Assembly: GCA_021463865.1 (NCBI GenBank)
Contig: JAJTXY010000002.1
Span: 190,219-254,218 of the forward strand
Direction: 5' to 3'
Length of the DNA stretch: 64,000 bases
Origin: Anaerolineae bacterium
GTDB taxonomy: Bacteria > Chloroflexota > Anaerolineae > Aggregatilineales > J027
Shown: piece after piece, positions 16,481 to 26,090 of the stretch
How the letters are laid out: the number at the start of each line of letters is the position of its first letter
Position numbering within the stretch: the first letter of the stretch is position 1
Notes under the pieces: generated by a model
The model's input: the letters and a program-made list of their open reading frames with translations, nothing else
What the model was told of the DNA's origin: nothing
The model's database searches: none
Made by a program: the position numbers and the translations under genes

Positions 16481-17240
16481 GCGTAATTTCAATAGTGCAG
16501 CGCAGAACAGATTGGAGTCCAATGTGTCCAAGTGGGCTTTATGTTGGCAGGGGTATCGGGCGACCATGCCATTGATGGTCGGGGTCGCGCCGTTTGGATT
16601 AGTATTTGGCGCAATAGCCATCGGAAACGGTATGAGCATCATTGAAGCAGTAGGGATGTCCATCATTGTACTGGCTGGCTCATCGCAGTTTATCGGCACA
16701 CAACTCATCGGCGACAATACTCCGGCTCTCATAATTATATTGACGACTTTCGTAGTCAATCTGCGTCACTTCTTATACAGCGCATCCCTCGCCTCATTTA
16801 TCCGCCCCTTGAACAAGGGCTGGAAAGGCTTGCTGGCCTACATGATGGTGGATGAAGTGTACGCCATCGTCATCACCCGCCATCTGAAACGCGATCTCAC
16901 CCCATTGGAACTCGCATGGTTTTTCACGGGCAGCGGCATTTGTCTAATTAGTCTCTGGTGGGCCAGTACATTGGCGGGGGCTTTAATCGGCGATGTTTTG
17001 CCTGATGACGCCGTAGATGCGCTAAGTTTTACGCTTCCTCTAATTTTCACGGCGATTGTCGTCCCCGCCCTCAAAACCCGACCTATGCTGTTTTCGGCTG
17101 TCAGTGCCGCCGTTACCGGGATTATTTGCGCCCCCATGCCCAACAAATTAGGTTTGTTAGTGGCTGCCGCTGTGGGCATTGCCGCCGGATTGTGGAGTGA
17201 ATCCCAAATCACGGCTACCCCATCACAGGAGGTCGCATGA
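16473..17240 (+). CDS. azlC: AzlC family branched-chain amino acid exporter, large subunit
   Basis: 255 residues with a GTG start that overlaps the end of the MFS gene by eight bases. AzlC-family hallmarks are GVAPFGLVFGAIA, MSIIVLAGSSQFIGTQLI and TTFVVNLRHFLYSASLA, with about seven to eight membrane helices. AzlC and the small AzlD act together to export branched-chain amino acids or analogues. The gene is followed by azlD with an ATGA overlap, the standard arrangement. The start choice is the first codon consistent with the overlap and leaves about 30 residues before the first helix. Confidence 0.9.
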   Translation: MNKRNFNSAAQNRLESNVSKWALCWQGYRATMPLMVGVAPFGLVFGAIAIGNGMSIIEAVGMSIIVLAGSSQFIGTQLIGDNTPALIIILTTFVVNLRHFLYSASLASFIRPLNKGWKGLLAYMMVDEVYAIVITRHLKRDLTPLELAWFFTGSGICLISLWWASTLAGALIGDVLPDDAVDALSFTLPLIFTAIVVPALKTRPMLFSAVSAAVTGIICAPMPNKLGLLVAAAVGIAAGLWSESQITATPSQEVA

Positions 17241-17536
17241 TCTGGTTAACGATTTTGGGGATGGGCCTTGTCACCTATGGGGTACGGGTGCTGCCCTTCA
17301 CCTTTTTACGTGAAGAGATGCTGCCCAATTGGGTGCGACGCGGGTTAAATTATGTACCAGTCGCGGTACTTTCCGCGATTATCGCGCCCGAATATTTGCC
17401 ATCCAACGATTGGGGGCACATTACAATAGATGCCCATTTAGTGGCGGGTATCGCGGCAATTCTGGTAGCATGGTTTAGCAAAAATACGATCCTCACCATT
17501 GTGGTTGGCATGGCAATCCTGTTGATCTTAGGCTAA
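17237..17536 (+). CDS. azlD: AzlD family small subunit of branched-chain amino acid exporter
   Basis: 99 residues, about four membrane helices. The pattern MGLVTYGVRVLPFTFL at the N-terminus and VPVAVLSAIIAPEYL in the middle is typical of AzlD. It overlaps azlC by four bases (ATGA) and is its obligate partner. It ends the MFS-azlCD operon; no strong terminator is visible before the next promoter near 17600. Confidence 0.9.
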   Translation: MIWLTILGMGLVTYGVRVLPFTFLREEMLPNWVRRGLNYVPVAVLSAIIAPEYLPSNDWGHITIDAHLVAGIAAILVAWFSKNTILTIVVGMAILLILG

Positions 17537-17599
17537 TCGTGGGTCAAGCGTTGACTGAGGGTACAAGGAATCGTCGTTTATCAGCCCTCCTACCTCTGC

Positions 17600-17605
17600 T
17601 ATAAT
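17600..17605 (+). promoter_or_regulatory. -10 element for the MoxR operon
   Basis: A perfect TATAAT lies 39 bases before the MoxR start codon. The -35 region at the expected distance (TTTATC) is weak. Confidence 0.45.
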
Positions 17606-17644
17606 GACGCGGCGGCCTGATACCAGAGAAAGTGGAATGACAGC

Positions 17645-18607
17645 ATGAATATTGTTCAATCGGTTGCTGAACGCCTTATTGATAATGTCGCACGAGTCAT
17701 CATCGGCAAACGTAATGAAATCCGCATGACGGTTTTGGGCTTGTTGTGTCAGGGCCATATCCTGCTGGAAGACGTGCCCGGCGTTGGCAAAACGATGATG
17801 GCAAAAGCGTTGGCAAGATCCATCGGGGCAACCTTCAGTCGTATCCAATTCACTCCTGACATGCTGCCATCCGACGTGACCGGGGTCTCGATTTTTAATC
17901 AAGGCACTCGTGAGTTTGAATTCCGCCCCGGCCCAATCATGGCTCAAATTGTGCTGACCGATGAAATCAACCGTGCCACTCCCAAGACCCAAGCCGCTTT
18001 GCTGGAAGCAATGGAAGAAAGACAAGTCACAGTGGATGGCACCACTTATCCGCTTGAAGAACCATTCTTGGTATTGGCGACACAAAATCCTATCGAATAT
18101 GAAGGAACATTTCCCCTGCCTGAAGCTCAATTGGATCGTTTTATGATTCGTATCCGCTTGGGCTACCCCACCCCCCAAGAGGAAATCTCCATGTTGGATT
18201 CGCAGCAGTATCAGCATCCACTGGCGGAACTACGGCAGGTGGTTTCGGTGGATGAACTCTTGCGGGCACAGCGGGCCGTGCGGGATACCTATCTGAATTA
18301 TGATGTCAAAGCCTATATTGTGGAACTTGTCACCGCCACCCGCCGCCACCCCGATGTTTATCTAGGGTCGAGTCCGCGTGGGGCATTGGCACTCTATCGT
18401 CTGGCCCAAGCCAACGCCGCGCTACAGGGACGTGAATTTGTACTGCCGGATGATGTGAAATTACTAGCCGAGGCGGTTCTGGCCCATCGCATTATTCTTG
18501 GCCCAACGGCGCGTATCAAGGATATTTCGTCGGGGAGTATCGTTCAGTACATTCTCAACACGACGCCCATTCCCGGTGTCACGGTTGGGCAGCGGTATTC
18601 ACAGTAA
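17645..18607 (+). CDS. MoxR family AAA+ ATPase
   Basis: 320 residues. Cytosolic chaperone-like ATPase of the MoxR family, thought to help assemble or activate proteins with von Willebrand A-type or DUF58 domains. Walker A is [14 protein letters not shown], Walker B is [20 protein letters not shown], and sensor 1 is [19 protein letters not shown]. The C-terminal lid helices contain [14 protein letters not shown]. The DUF58 gene starts six bases after the stop, the usual MoxR-DUF58 pairing. Start is ATG with GTGGA upstream. Confidence 0.92.
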   Translation: MNIVQSVAERLIDNVARVIIGKRNEIRMTVLGLLCQGHILLEDVPGVGKTMMAKALARSIGATFSRIQFTPDMLPSDVTGVSIFNQGTREFEFRPGPIMAQIVLTDEINRATPKTQAALLEAMEERQVTVDGTTYPLEEPFLVLATQNPIEYEGTFPLPEAQLDRFMIRIRLGYPTPQEEISMLDSQQYQHPLAELRQVVSVDELLRAQRAVRDTYLNYDVKAYIVELVTATRRHPDVYLGSSPRGALALYRLAQANAALQGREFVLPDDVKLLAEAVLAHRIILGPTARIKDISSGSIVQYILNTTPIPGVTVGQRYSQ

Positions 18608-18613
18608 ATTGTT

Positions 18614-19885
18614 ATGGCACAACGACGCCTTGCCATCTATGTCATTTTAATATTGGCACTGGTCGGTGGATTCCTCAGCGGGCGAGCATTTTTTTATAAC
18701 ATCACCTGCGTTTTCGGGGGTATCCTCATCACCTCATTGGTCTTTTCATGGGCTTCGATCAACTGGCTCAATATTGGTCGGCACACCCTTGTTCGCCGCG
18801 CACAGGTTGGGCAATATTTCGAGGAAAATTTCGCCGTCCGCAACAAAAGTATCATCCCCAAGCTCTGGTTAGAAATCCGCGATCATTCCGATTTACCCGG
18901 TCATAACAGCAGCCAAGTCGTCCCGTTTATGACCCCCGGCAGTACCTATCGCTGGAAAGTTGGTACATTATGCGTGCGGCGGGGTCAATTTACACTCGGC
19001 CCGATGACTGTCACCAGCGGCGACCCTTTTGGTTTTTACATCTTTCCACGTCACATCGCCGCGACCTCTAGTATCATCGTCTATCCCATCACCGTACCGA
19101 TTTATGATTTTGCCACGCCCACCGGTGCGCTATCCGGTGGTCAGGCCATTCGCCGTCGCACCTTTGAAATTACACCCAACGCGGCAGGCATCCGTGAATA
19201 CGCTCCCGGCGACAGCCTTAATCGTATCCATTGGAAAAGCACCGCCCGGCGTGGCAAGCTGCTGGTTAAGGAATTTGAAGAAGACCCGCTCGGTGATGTG
19301 TGGGTTATTTTAGACCTTTCCAAAGCCTCGCTGGTCGAACGCCCATCCGCAGCGACATGGGGCGCATCCGATTTGGCCTACAGCCGCAGTATTCCACTGC
19401 CTCCCTCCACCGAAGAATATGCCATCGCCGCTGCTGGTTCGATTGCCCAGTTTTTTGTGGAGAAGGGGCGCTCGGTGGGCTTCCTAAGCTACACCCCCCA
19501 TCGAAATTATGTCGCGCCGGATCGCGGAGATCGCCAACTCACTGATATATTGGAGGTCTTGGCAGTTGCCAAGAGTGAAACCCAATTGACCCTCCTGCAA
19601 CTGCTTTCGATGGAAGCCCAACATCTCACACGTGGGACAACCCTTGTCCTGATAACCGCATCATTGGATACTTCTTGGGCGGCATTGGCCCATATTCAGG
19701 TGCGGCGTGGCCTGTCGGTCATTGCGGTGATGATAGATCCAACCAGTTTTGGGGTCTATGGCCCAAATTTTGAAGGGGCACGCCAGCAGGTCGAGGCGGC
19801 TGGGGTCACAGTTTACCCACTGCGCCAAGAAGATGATCTAACCGCAACGCTAAGTTACCATCCCGGCTCGAACGGGAAATTTTGA
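18614..19885 (+). CDS. DUF58 domain membrane protein
   Basis: 423 residues with two N-terminal membrane helices (about 7-50), then a beta-rich region and the DUF58 signature GIREYAPGDSLNRIHWKSTA near residue 200. After it comes a von Willebrand A-like fold (VWVILDLSKAS and on). DUF58 proteins pair with MoxR ATPases and are often followed by a membrane transglutaminase. Here the next gene is instead a spermidine-synthase-like protein. Role is likely in envelope assembly but is not established. Confidence 0.88.
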   Translation: MAQRRLAIYVILILALVGGFLSGRAFFYNITCVFGGILITSLVFSWASINWLNIGRHTLVRRAQVGQYFEENFAVRNKSIIPKLWLEIRDHSDLPGHNSSQVVPFMTPGSTYRWKVGTLCVRRGQFTLGPMTVTSGDPFGFYIFPRHIAATSSIIVYPITVPIYDFATPTGALSGGQAIRRRTFEITPNAAGIREYAPGDSLNRIHWKSTARRGKLLVKEFEEDPLGDVWVILDLSKASLVERPSAATWGASDLAYSRSIPLPPSTEEYAIAAAGSIAQFFVEKGRSVGFLSYTPHRNYVAPDRGDRQLTDILEVLAVAKSETQLTLLQLLSMEAQHLTRGTTLVLITASLDTSWAALAHIQVRRGLSVIAVMIDPTSFGVYGPNFEGARQQVEAAGVTVYPLRQEDDLTATLSYHPGSNGKF

Positions 19886-19889
19886 TTCA

Positions 19890-21497
19890 ATGACGACACC
19901 AGATTTCATTCGTGATAATAATGCTTATCAAGATGTAATTCCGAAATGGCATCCCCACTATCTCTATTTCACCGTCTTTGCCAGTGGCATGACCACCCTT
20001 GCTATTGAATTATCCGCCTCCCGTTTGTTGGGCAATATCTATGGGACAAGCAATCTGGTTTGGGCCAATATCATCGGTTTAATGCTGGTCTATCTGACCG
20101 TCGGTTATTTTCTGGGTGGGCATTGGGCAGACCGTTCCCCTAATTATTCGACCTTCTACCGCATTATCATCTGGGGGGCTTTTCTCAGTGGCATTGTACC
20201 TTTGGTGGCCCGACCTGTCTTACGCGGGGCTGCCGAAGCGGTTAATGATTTGGACGCAGGTTTGGCGATTGGCTCATTCATCGGTGTGTTGGTCTTGTTT
20301 TCCATCCCGGTCACGCTGTTGGGTTGTGTCTCTCCATTCGCTATCCGCCTCGCTATCAAAGAAGCGCATGAGGCGGGCAAAACCAGCGGCACCCTCTATG
20401 CGGTCAGTACGCTAGGAAGCATTTTGGGAACATTCGCCCCTGTTTTGTTGCTCATTCCAAATCTGGGGACTGCCAAAACCTTTCTGATAATCTCGGCAGT
20501 CTTGTTGGCAATTGGATTTTTGGGATTATTTTTGACGGAGGGCAAAAAGGTACTGCGCCTATTTTGGATGCCCCCCGGTCTAATTTTGCTGGCAGCACCC
20601 GTTCTTAGTGGCCCGACGCGACCCGCCCCTGATGGAATGAAACTGCTCTATGAACGGGATTCCGCCTACAACCTTATCCAAGTTGTCGAAGATGGTGACG
20701 GCACACGCTATCTGCTGCTCAATGAAGGGCAGGGTTATCATTCCCAATGGAATCCCAATGTCCAATTTTATCGCCGCACATGGGATTATTTCCTAGCCGC
20801 GCCCTATTTCAATAATGCGCCATTCACTACCGCCGATGTACAAAATATCTGCATTATCGGTTTAGCAGGCGGCACAATTGCCCATCAATATACCGACGCC
20901 TATGGCTCTATTCCGATTGACGGCATCGAAATTGACCCAACCATTATTGAAGCCAGTCGCCAATATCTTGACCTCACCATGCCAAACTTGCATGTGATTA
21001 TCGGGGATGGACGCTATGAACTCAATCGCCTCGATAAGAAGTATACGGTGGTCGGGATAGATGCCTACCGCGTCCCCTATGTTCCGTGGCACCTCACCAC
21101 ACAGGAATTTTTTGAGGAAATCCGCGATCACCTGACCGAAAACGGCGTGGTCGTAATTAACGTCGGACGGACAGACACGGATCGGCGTTTGGTTGAGGCT
21201 ATGACCCGGACGATGCTCCAAGTGTTCCCGACAGTGCATACAATGGATGTGCCAGATTCCTTCAATACCATTTTGGTCGCCACCCGCCAGCCCACCGTCA
21301 CCGAAAATTTGGCGCGGAATATGGCGTTGGTTGACCAAGCCCAGTACCCTTTGGTCTTTCAAACGCTAACCCTCGCATTTCAGACCCTTGTCCCGACCCA
21401 AGCATCCAATCTGGTTTTTACCGATGACCATGCTCCTGTCGAAACCATTATTGATGACATGGTGATTGACTATTTATTGGAAGGAAATGCGCCCTAA
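19890..21497 (+). CDS. Membrane-fused spermidine synthase-like protein
   Basis: 535 residues. The first about 240 form seven to eight hydrophobic helices that resemble half of a transporter. Then comes a spermidine-synthase-like Rossmann domain with TRYLLLNEGQGYHSQW, a SAM-type loop CIIGLAGGTIAHQY, the acidic strand DGIEIDPTIIEASRQY and IIGDGRYELN. Fusions of this kind are widespread in bacteria and are annotated as fused MFS/spermidine synthase, but the reaction is unproven. The loop GLAGGTIA differs from the GGGxG of true polyamine synthases, so polyamine production should not be assumed. It starts four bases after the DUF58 stop and is followed by a TAATG-coupled gene. Confidence 0.82.
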   Translation: MTTPDFIRDNNAYQDVIPKWHPHYLYFTVFASGMTTLAIELSASRLLGNIYGTSNLVWANIIGLMLVYLTVGYFLGGHWADRSPNYSTFYRIIIWGAFLSGIVPLVARPVLRGAAEAVNDLDAGLAIGSFIGVLVLFSIPVTLLGCVSPFAIRLAIKEAHEAGKTSGTLYAVSTLGSILGTFAPVLLLIPNLGTAKTFLIISAVLLAIGFLGLFLTEGKKVLRLFWMPPGLILLAAPVLSGPTRPAPDGMKLLYERDSAYNLIQVVEDGDGTRYLLLNEGQGYHSQWNPNVQFYRRTWDYFLAAPYFNNAPFTTADVQNICIIGLAGGTIAHQYTDAYGSIPIDGIEIDPTIIEASRQYLDLTMPNLHVIIGDGRYELNRLDKKYTVVGIDAYRVPYVPWHLTTQEFFEEIRDHLTENGVVVINVGRTDTDRRLVEAMTRTMLQVFPTVHTMDVPDSFNTILVATRQPTVTENLARNMALVDQAQYPLVFQTLTLAFQTLVPTQASNLVFTDDHAPVETIIDDMVIDYLLEGNAP

Positions 21498-22231
21498 TGT
21501 CTGATGCACAAGCAGTCTCGGTGGATGAAATCACCTTATCATCACCTAAATCGAATATTTGGTACAAGCTGGCAATCATCCCCCAAATCGCCATTACCCT
21601 GACCCTGCCATTTATTTTGGTCTTAGGCAGTGTTCGCTTGGTCATGACCCCGGCATTTTTGCAACTGGAATATCGCCGCCCCGGTTTCCCCGAAGACACC
21701 TTTGGCTTTTCTACCGAAGACCGTTTGAAGTATGGCCCATATGGGGTACGCTACCTTACCAACGACGCCGACATCAGCTATCTGGGTGATTTAAAAATTA
21801 ACGGCGAACCAGCCTTTAAAGCCGATGAATTGCAGCATATGGAAGATGTCAAAGTTGTGACTCGTGCCGCTTTTCAAGTGCTGCTGCTGGCGGGGGCGTT
21901 ATTTGTCATGAGTACCATTTTACTGATACGCCAACCGTCAACCCGTTCCCATATTTTGCGAGGGTTGCAACACGGCGGAGGATTGACCATCGCGCTCATT
22001 TTGATTTTGACGGCGCTTGTGTTCATTAATTGGGATTTTTTCTTTGATACGTTCCATGAAATCTTTTTTGAAGCCGGGACATGGCAGTTCTATCGCAGCG
22101 ACACCCTCATCCGCCTCTATCCTGAGCAATTCTGGTTTGATGTCTCGCTGGTCATTGGTGGGTTAACGATAGGCGCATCGGTCTTATGTATGGTGATTCC
22201 TCGCTGGTGGAAAAGTCGCGCCGAGCAATAA
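21497..22231 (+). CDS. DUF1461 (TIGR01906-like) integral membrane protein
   Basis: 244 residues. The ATG overlaps the stop of the previous gene (TAATG). About four membrane helices (near residues 25-45, 120-140, 155-175, 210-235) flank an extracytoplasmic part containing ELQHMEDVKVV and a conserved segment FDTFHEIFFEAGTW followed by DTLIRLYPEQFWFD. These motifs fit the DUF1461/TIGR01906 family, which has no known function. Membership of the MoxR-DUF58 operon suggests an envelope role. Confidence 0.78.
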   Translation: MSDAQAVSVDEITLSSPKSNIWYKLAIIPQIAITLTLPFILVLGSVRLVMTPAFLQLEYRRPGFPEDTFGFSTEDRLKYGPYGVRYLTNDADISYLGDLKINGEPAFKADELQHMEDVKVVTRAAFQVLLLAGALFVMSTILLIRQPSTRSHILRGLQHGGGLTIALILILTALVFINWDFFFDTFHEIFFEAGTWQFYRSDTLIRLYPEQFWFDVSLVIGGLTIGASVLCMVIPRWWKSRAEQ

Positions 22232-22257
22232 TTTTTTACTAAAGGAGTGTCTGCCCC

Positions 22258-23580
22258 ATGCGCGGCCTTCTAAAATGGATGCGGCCCGGTCTCTATATCA
22301 AGCGTTGGTTGCTGCTGATGTTGGTAGCATTGACGATTTTTAGCCTCGCCTTTGCCCAACTGCTTCTCATTATATATAGGAACGAGGGCCGACCCGATTG
22401 GTTCACCAGTGCTACCCTCGGTTTTTTGACGCCGGGGCTGCGTGGGCTGATTTTGATTGCCATCGGCATCCTATTTTTTGCCATTGCCCTGCGTGGGCTT
22501 AATCGCTCATTGTTTGGCCCCGTCTTTTCATCCCACAGTCTAAGCCAATGGGCCGATATTGTGCAATCGCGTCAACAGTTACGGCAGGGGCTACGGGTGG
22601 TCGCGCTTGGTGGGGGTACCGGCTTACCAAGCGCCCTGCGTGCGATGAAAACCGAGACCAGCAATATCACTGCTGTTGTCACCATGTCTGACGATGGCGG
22701 CAGTTCGGGCCGATTGCGCCGTGACTTAGGCGTCCAACCCCCCGGTGACCTACGCAACAATTTGACAGCTTTGGCCCGTGATGAAGCCTTGATGACCCAG
22801 CTTTTTAATTATCGTTTTGAAATGGGTGAGTTGGCGGGTCACAGTTTTGGCAACTTATTTCTTGCCGCGCTGGTTGGCATCAAGGGCAGCATGGATGAGG
22901 CGGTGTTGGCAGCAGGCCGGGTCTTGGATATTCAGGGCCGTGTTCTCCCCTGTACCTTAACCCATGTCACGTTGGTCGCCAAAACACGCCATCGGGAAAC
23001 GGGTGAATTAGAGCAAATCAAAGGTGAATCCCTCATACCCCGTCGGGAGGCCGTCATCGAACGAGTATCGCTTGAACCACAATGGGCTAGAGCCATGCCA
23101 GAAGTCATGCGTGCCTTACTAGCTGCCGATCTCATCATCATTGGGCCGGGTAGTTTGTATACCAGTATCCTGCCAAACCTGCTGGTCAACGGTGTCACCG
23201 AGGCCATCCGTGCCAGCAATGCTCTCAAGGTCTATGTGTGCAATATCGCTACTCAGCCGGGAGAAACCGAGCATTATTCGGTTGCCGACCACGTAGTTGC
23301 TCTTGAAGAGCATATTGGCGAACGGCTATTTGATGTGGTCATCGCCAATAATCATTTCCCAATCGAAAATGCTGGCCCCAATACCATCTATGTTCGACCT
23401 GCCGCATCCAATCATCCCATCAATCAGAGGTATTATCTGGCCTATGCCGATTTGACCGATGACGAGCGCCCTTGGCGGCACAGTCCCGAAAAATTACGCG
23501 CTGTCCTTTTAAGTTTGCCCCCCGCATCTCAGCGAATTGCACAATCCGAAGGGGAGGGCAAAGTTGCGAGTCTAGGATAA
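22258..23580 (+). CDS. yvcK: YvcK/CofD-like protein with N-terminal membrane anchor
   Basis: 440 residues. The C-terminal about 330 match the YvcK (gluconeogenesis factor, CofD-like) family: VVALGGGTGLPSALRAMK at its start, TMSDDGGSSGRLRRDL, PPGDLRNNLTALA, GHSFGNLFLAAL and IIGPGSLYTSILPNLLV. YvcK supports growth on gluconeogenic carbon and cell-wall precursor supply in Firmicutes and binds UDP-sugars. Two hydrophobic helices (about 14-35 and 58-78) at the N-terminus would anchor this one in the membrane, unlike the soluble B. subtilis protein. Start has AAAGGAG eight to nine bases upstream. It lies directly before gap. Confidence 0.9.
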   Translation: MRGLLKWMRPGLYIKRWLLLMLVALTIFSLAFAQLLLIIYRNEGRPDWFTSATLGFLTPGLRGLILIAIGILFFAIALRGLNRSLFGPVFSSHSLSQWADIVQSRQQLRQGLRVVALGGGTGLPSALRAMKTETSNITAVVTMSDDGGSSGRLRRDLGVQPPGDLRNNLTALARDEALMTQLFNYRFEMGELAGHSFGNLFLAALVGIKGSMDEAVLAAGRVLDIQGRVLPCTLTHVTLVAKTRHRETGELEQIKGESLIPRREAVIERVSLEPQWARAMPEVMRALLAADLIIIGPGSLYTSILPNLLVNGVTEAIRASNALKVYVCNIATQPGETEHYSVADHVVALEEHIGERLFDVVIANNHFPIENAGPNTIYVRPAASNHPINQRYYLAYADLTDDERPWRHSPEKLRAVLLSLPPASQRIAQSEGEGKVASLG

Positions 23581-23617
23581 AATCGTTAGGCCGAAGCAAA
23601 AATATCGGCACGCCTAG

Positions 23618-24649
<1,032 letters not shown>

Positions 24650-24659
24650 TTGCGTATTC

Positions 24660-24680
24660 GGATGGGTCAAAAGCCCATCC
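24660..24680 (+). repeat. Hairpin after gap
   Basis: GGATGGG (24660-24666) pairs with CCCATCC (24674-24680), loop of seven bases, ten bases after the gap stop codon. No T-tract follows, so it may stabilise the gap message rather than end it. Confidence 0.5.
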
Positions 24681-24710
24681 CTGCGAGAATTTCTAAACTT
24701 TCTACGTAGG

Positions 24711-24732
24711 GGCGGGTCAACCCGCCTTTTTT
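24711..24732 (+). terminator. Terminator/attenuator between gap and pgk
   Basis: GGCGGG, loop TCAA, CCCGCC (24711-24726) followed by six T residues. An intrinsic terminator shape. Partial read-through would give more gap than pgk message. The GC-rich palindrome also resembles dispersed REP-like elements. Confidence 0.7.
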
Positions 24733-24756
24733 GTTGACTGCAATGGAGTGCAGAAC

Positions 24757-25944
24757 ATGAACAAGAAAACGATTCGTGATATTGATCTCAAAGGCAAACG
24801 GGTATTGGTACGAGTGGACTTTAACGTCCCTCTCGAAGACAGCACCGTCACTGACGATACTCGTGTCCGGGAATCCGTTCCCACCCTCAAATACATTCTT
24901 GAGCAAAAACCCAAAGCCGTCATTTTGATGTCGCATTTGGGCCGTCCGAAGGGTGGGCCAGACCCCAAATTTTCACTGAAGCCAGTAGTGCCCGTCTTGC
25001 AAAAATACATCACCGCCCCGATTGCTTTTGCCGAAGATTGCATTGGCCCAGTTGCAGAAAAAGCCGTCGCCCAATTGCCTGCGGGGGGTGTACTGCTACT
25101 GGAAAATACTCGTTTTTACCCCGGTGAGGAGAAAAACGACATGGACATCGCCAAGCAACTTGCGGCGCTGGGGGACGTATATGTAAATGACGCCTTTGGT
25201 TCAGCCCATCGTGCCCACTCTAGCACCGAAGGCGTGGCCCAGTTGCTGCCAGCCGTTGCAGGATTCCTGATGGAAAAGGAACTCGACTTTTTGGTAAACG
25301 CAATTGAAAAACCCGAACGTCCTTTTGTGGCGATTTTGGGCGGAGCAAAGGTCTCTGGCAAGATTCAGGTGATCGAGGCCCTGTTAGGCAAGGTGGACAA
25401 GCTGCTGATTGGTGGCGGGATGGCAAATACCTTCTTCAAAGCCAAAGGTTGGAATGTCGGTGATTCGCTGGTTGAAGATGATGCCCTCGATCTGGCCCGC
25501 AGTTTGATGGAAAAGGCAGGCGACAAGTTGATACTGCCACGTGAAGTGGTCATCGCTGATGCTTTCAGCAATGACGCCAAATCGGTTTCGATTCCAGCCG
25601 GTGAAGATGTACCAGTGGGTTGGCGTATCATGGACATCGGCCCCGGTGCGATTAAGGCGTATGAGGCCGAACTCGCCAAAGCTAAGACTGTTGTCTGGAA
25701 TGGGCCAATGGGCGTAAATGAAATGTCGAATTTCGCCAAAGGCACCGTTGAACTCGCTAAGATTTTGGCAACGCTGACAGCCAAAGGCACGAAGACGATC
25801 ATTGGCGGGGGTGATTCCGCCGCCGCCGTAAACGATGCTGGCGTTGCCGACAAGATGACCCATATCAGTACGGGTGGTGGTGCCAGCCTTGAACTATTGG
25901 AAGGTAAAGCCCTACCGGGTGTCGTGGCATTGAATGATCGCTAA
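24757..25944 (+). CDS. pgk: Phosphoglycerate kinase
   Basis: Catalyses transfer of phosphate between 1,3-bisphosphoglycerate and ADP. 395 residues from the ATG at 24757, which has GGAG eight bases upstream; the GTG three codons earlier lies inside that ribosome site and is unlikely. Family motifs: [16 protein letters not shown] near the N-terminus, [51 protein letters not shown] and the nucleotide-binding [12 protein letters not shown] near the C-terminus. Complete and normal in length. Part of the gap-pgk-kinase-tpiA block. Confidence 0.97.
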   Translation: MNKKTIRDIDLKGKRVLVRVDFNVPLEDSTVTDDTRVRESVPTLKYILEQKPKAVILMSHLGRPKGGPDPKFSLKPVVPVLQKYITAPIAFAEDCIGPVAEKAVAQLPAGGVLLLENTRFYPGEEKNDMDIAKQLAALGDVYVNDAFGSAHRAHSSTEGVAQLLPAVAGFLMEKELDFLVNAIEKPERPFVAILGGAKVSGKIQVIEALLGKVDKLLIGGGMANTFFKAKGWNVGDSLVEDDALDLARSLMEKAGDKLILPREVVIADAFSNDAKSVSIPAGEDVPVGWRIMDIGPGAIKAYEAELAKAKTVVWNGPMGVNEMSNFAKGTVELAKILATLTAKGTKTIIGGGDSAAAVNDAGVADKMTHISTGGGASLELLEGKALPGVVALNDR

Positions 25945-25970
25945 TTTTGCAGACCGATAACCCTATATGG

Positions 25971-26000
25971 TTGTTCGGTTAACAATTTCCGGTCTATAAT
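25971..26000 (+). promoter_or_regulatory. Promoter for the kinase gene between pgk and tpiA
   Basis: TTGTTC (25971-25976), 18-base spacer, TATAAT (25995-26000). It lies 27 bases after the pgk stop and would start transcription near 26007, within the hairpin region that follows. Confidence 0.5.
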
Positions 26001-26040
26001 GCCCAACAGGGGTAGTCCAAAATACTACCCCTCATTGGGC
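26001..26040 (+). promoter_or_regulatory. Long hairpin between pgk and the kinase gene
   Basis: Outer arm GCCCAA (26001-26006) with TTGGGC (26035-26040) and inner arm GGGGTAGT (26009-26016) with ACTACCCC (26024-26031), separated by a small internal loop: 14 pairs in total. The following sequence ATTTAACTTGATTT is only moderately T-rich. It could end the pgk message or form the 5' leader of the kinase message. Confidence 0.6.
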
Positions 26041-26090
26041 ATTTAACTTGATTTATGGATATTGAGAGGGAGGAGGGACAGCGGCCCCCC

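Noticed and set aside
20862-21362. 166-codon minus-strand frame inside the spermidine-synthase-like gene
   Set aside because: Antisense to the conserved Rossmann domain; no start signal.
25365-25863. Two long minus-strand frames opposite pgk
   Set aside because: Antisense to strongly conserved pgk; low-complexity composition.
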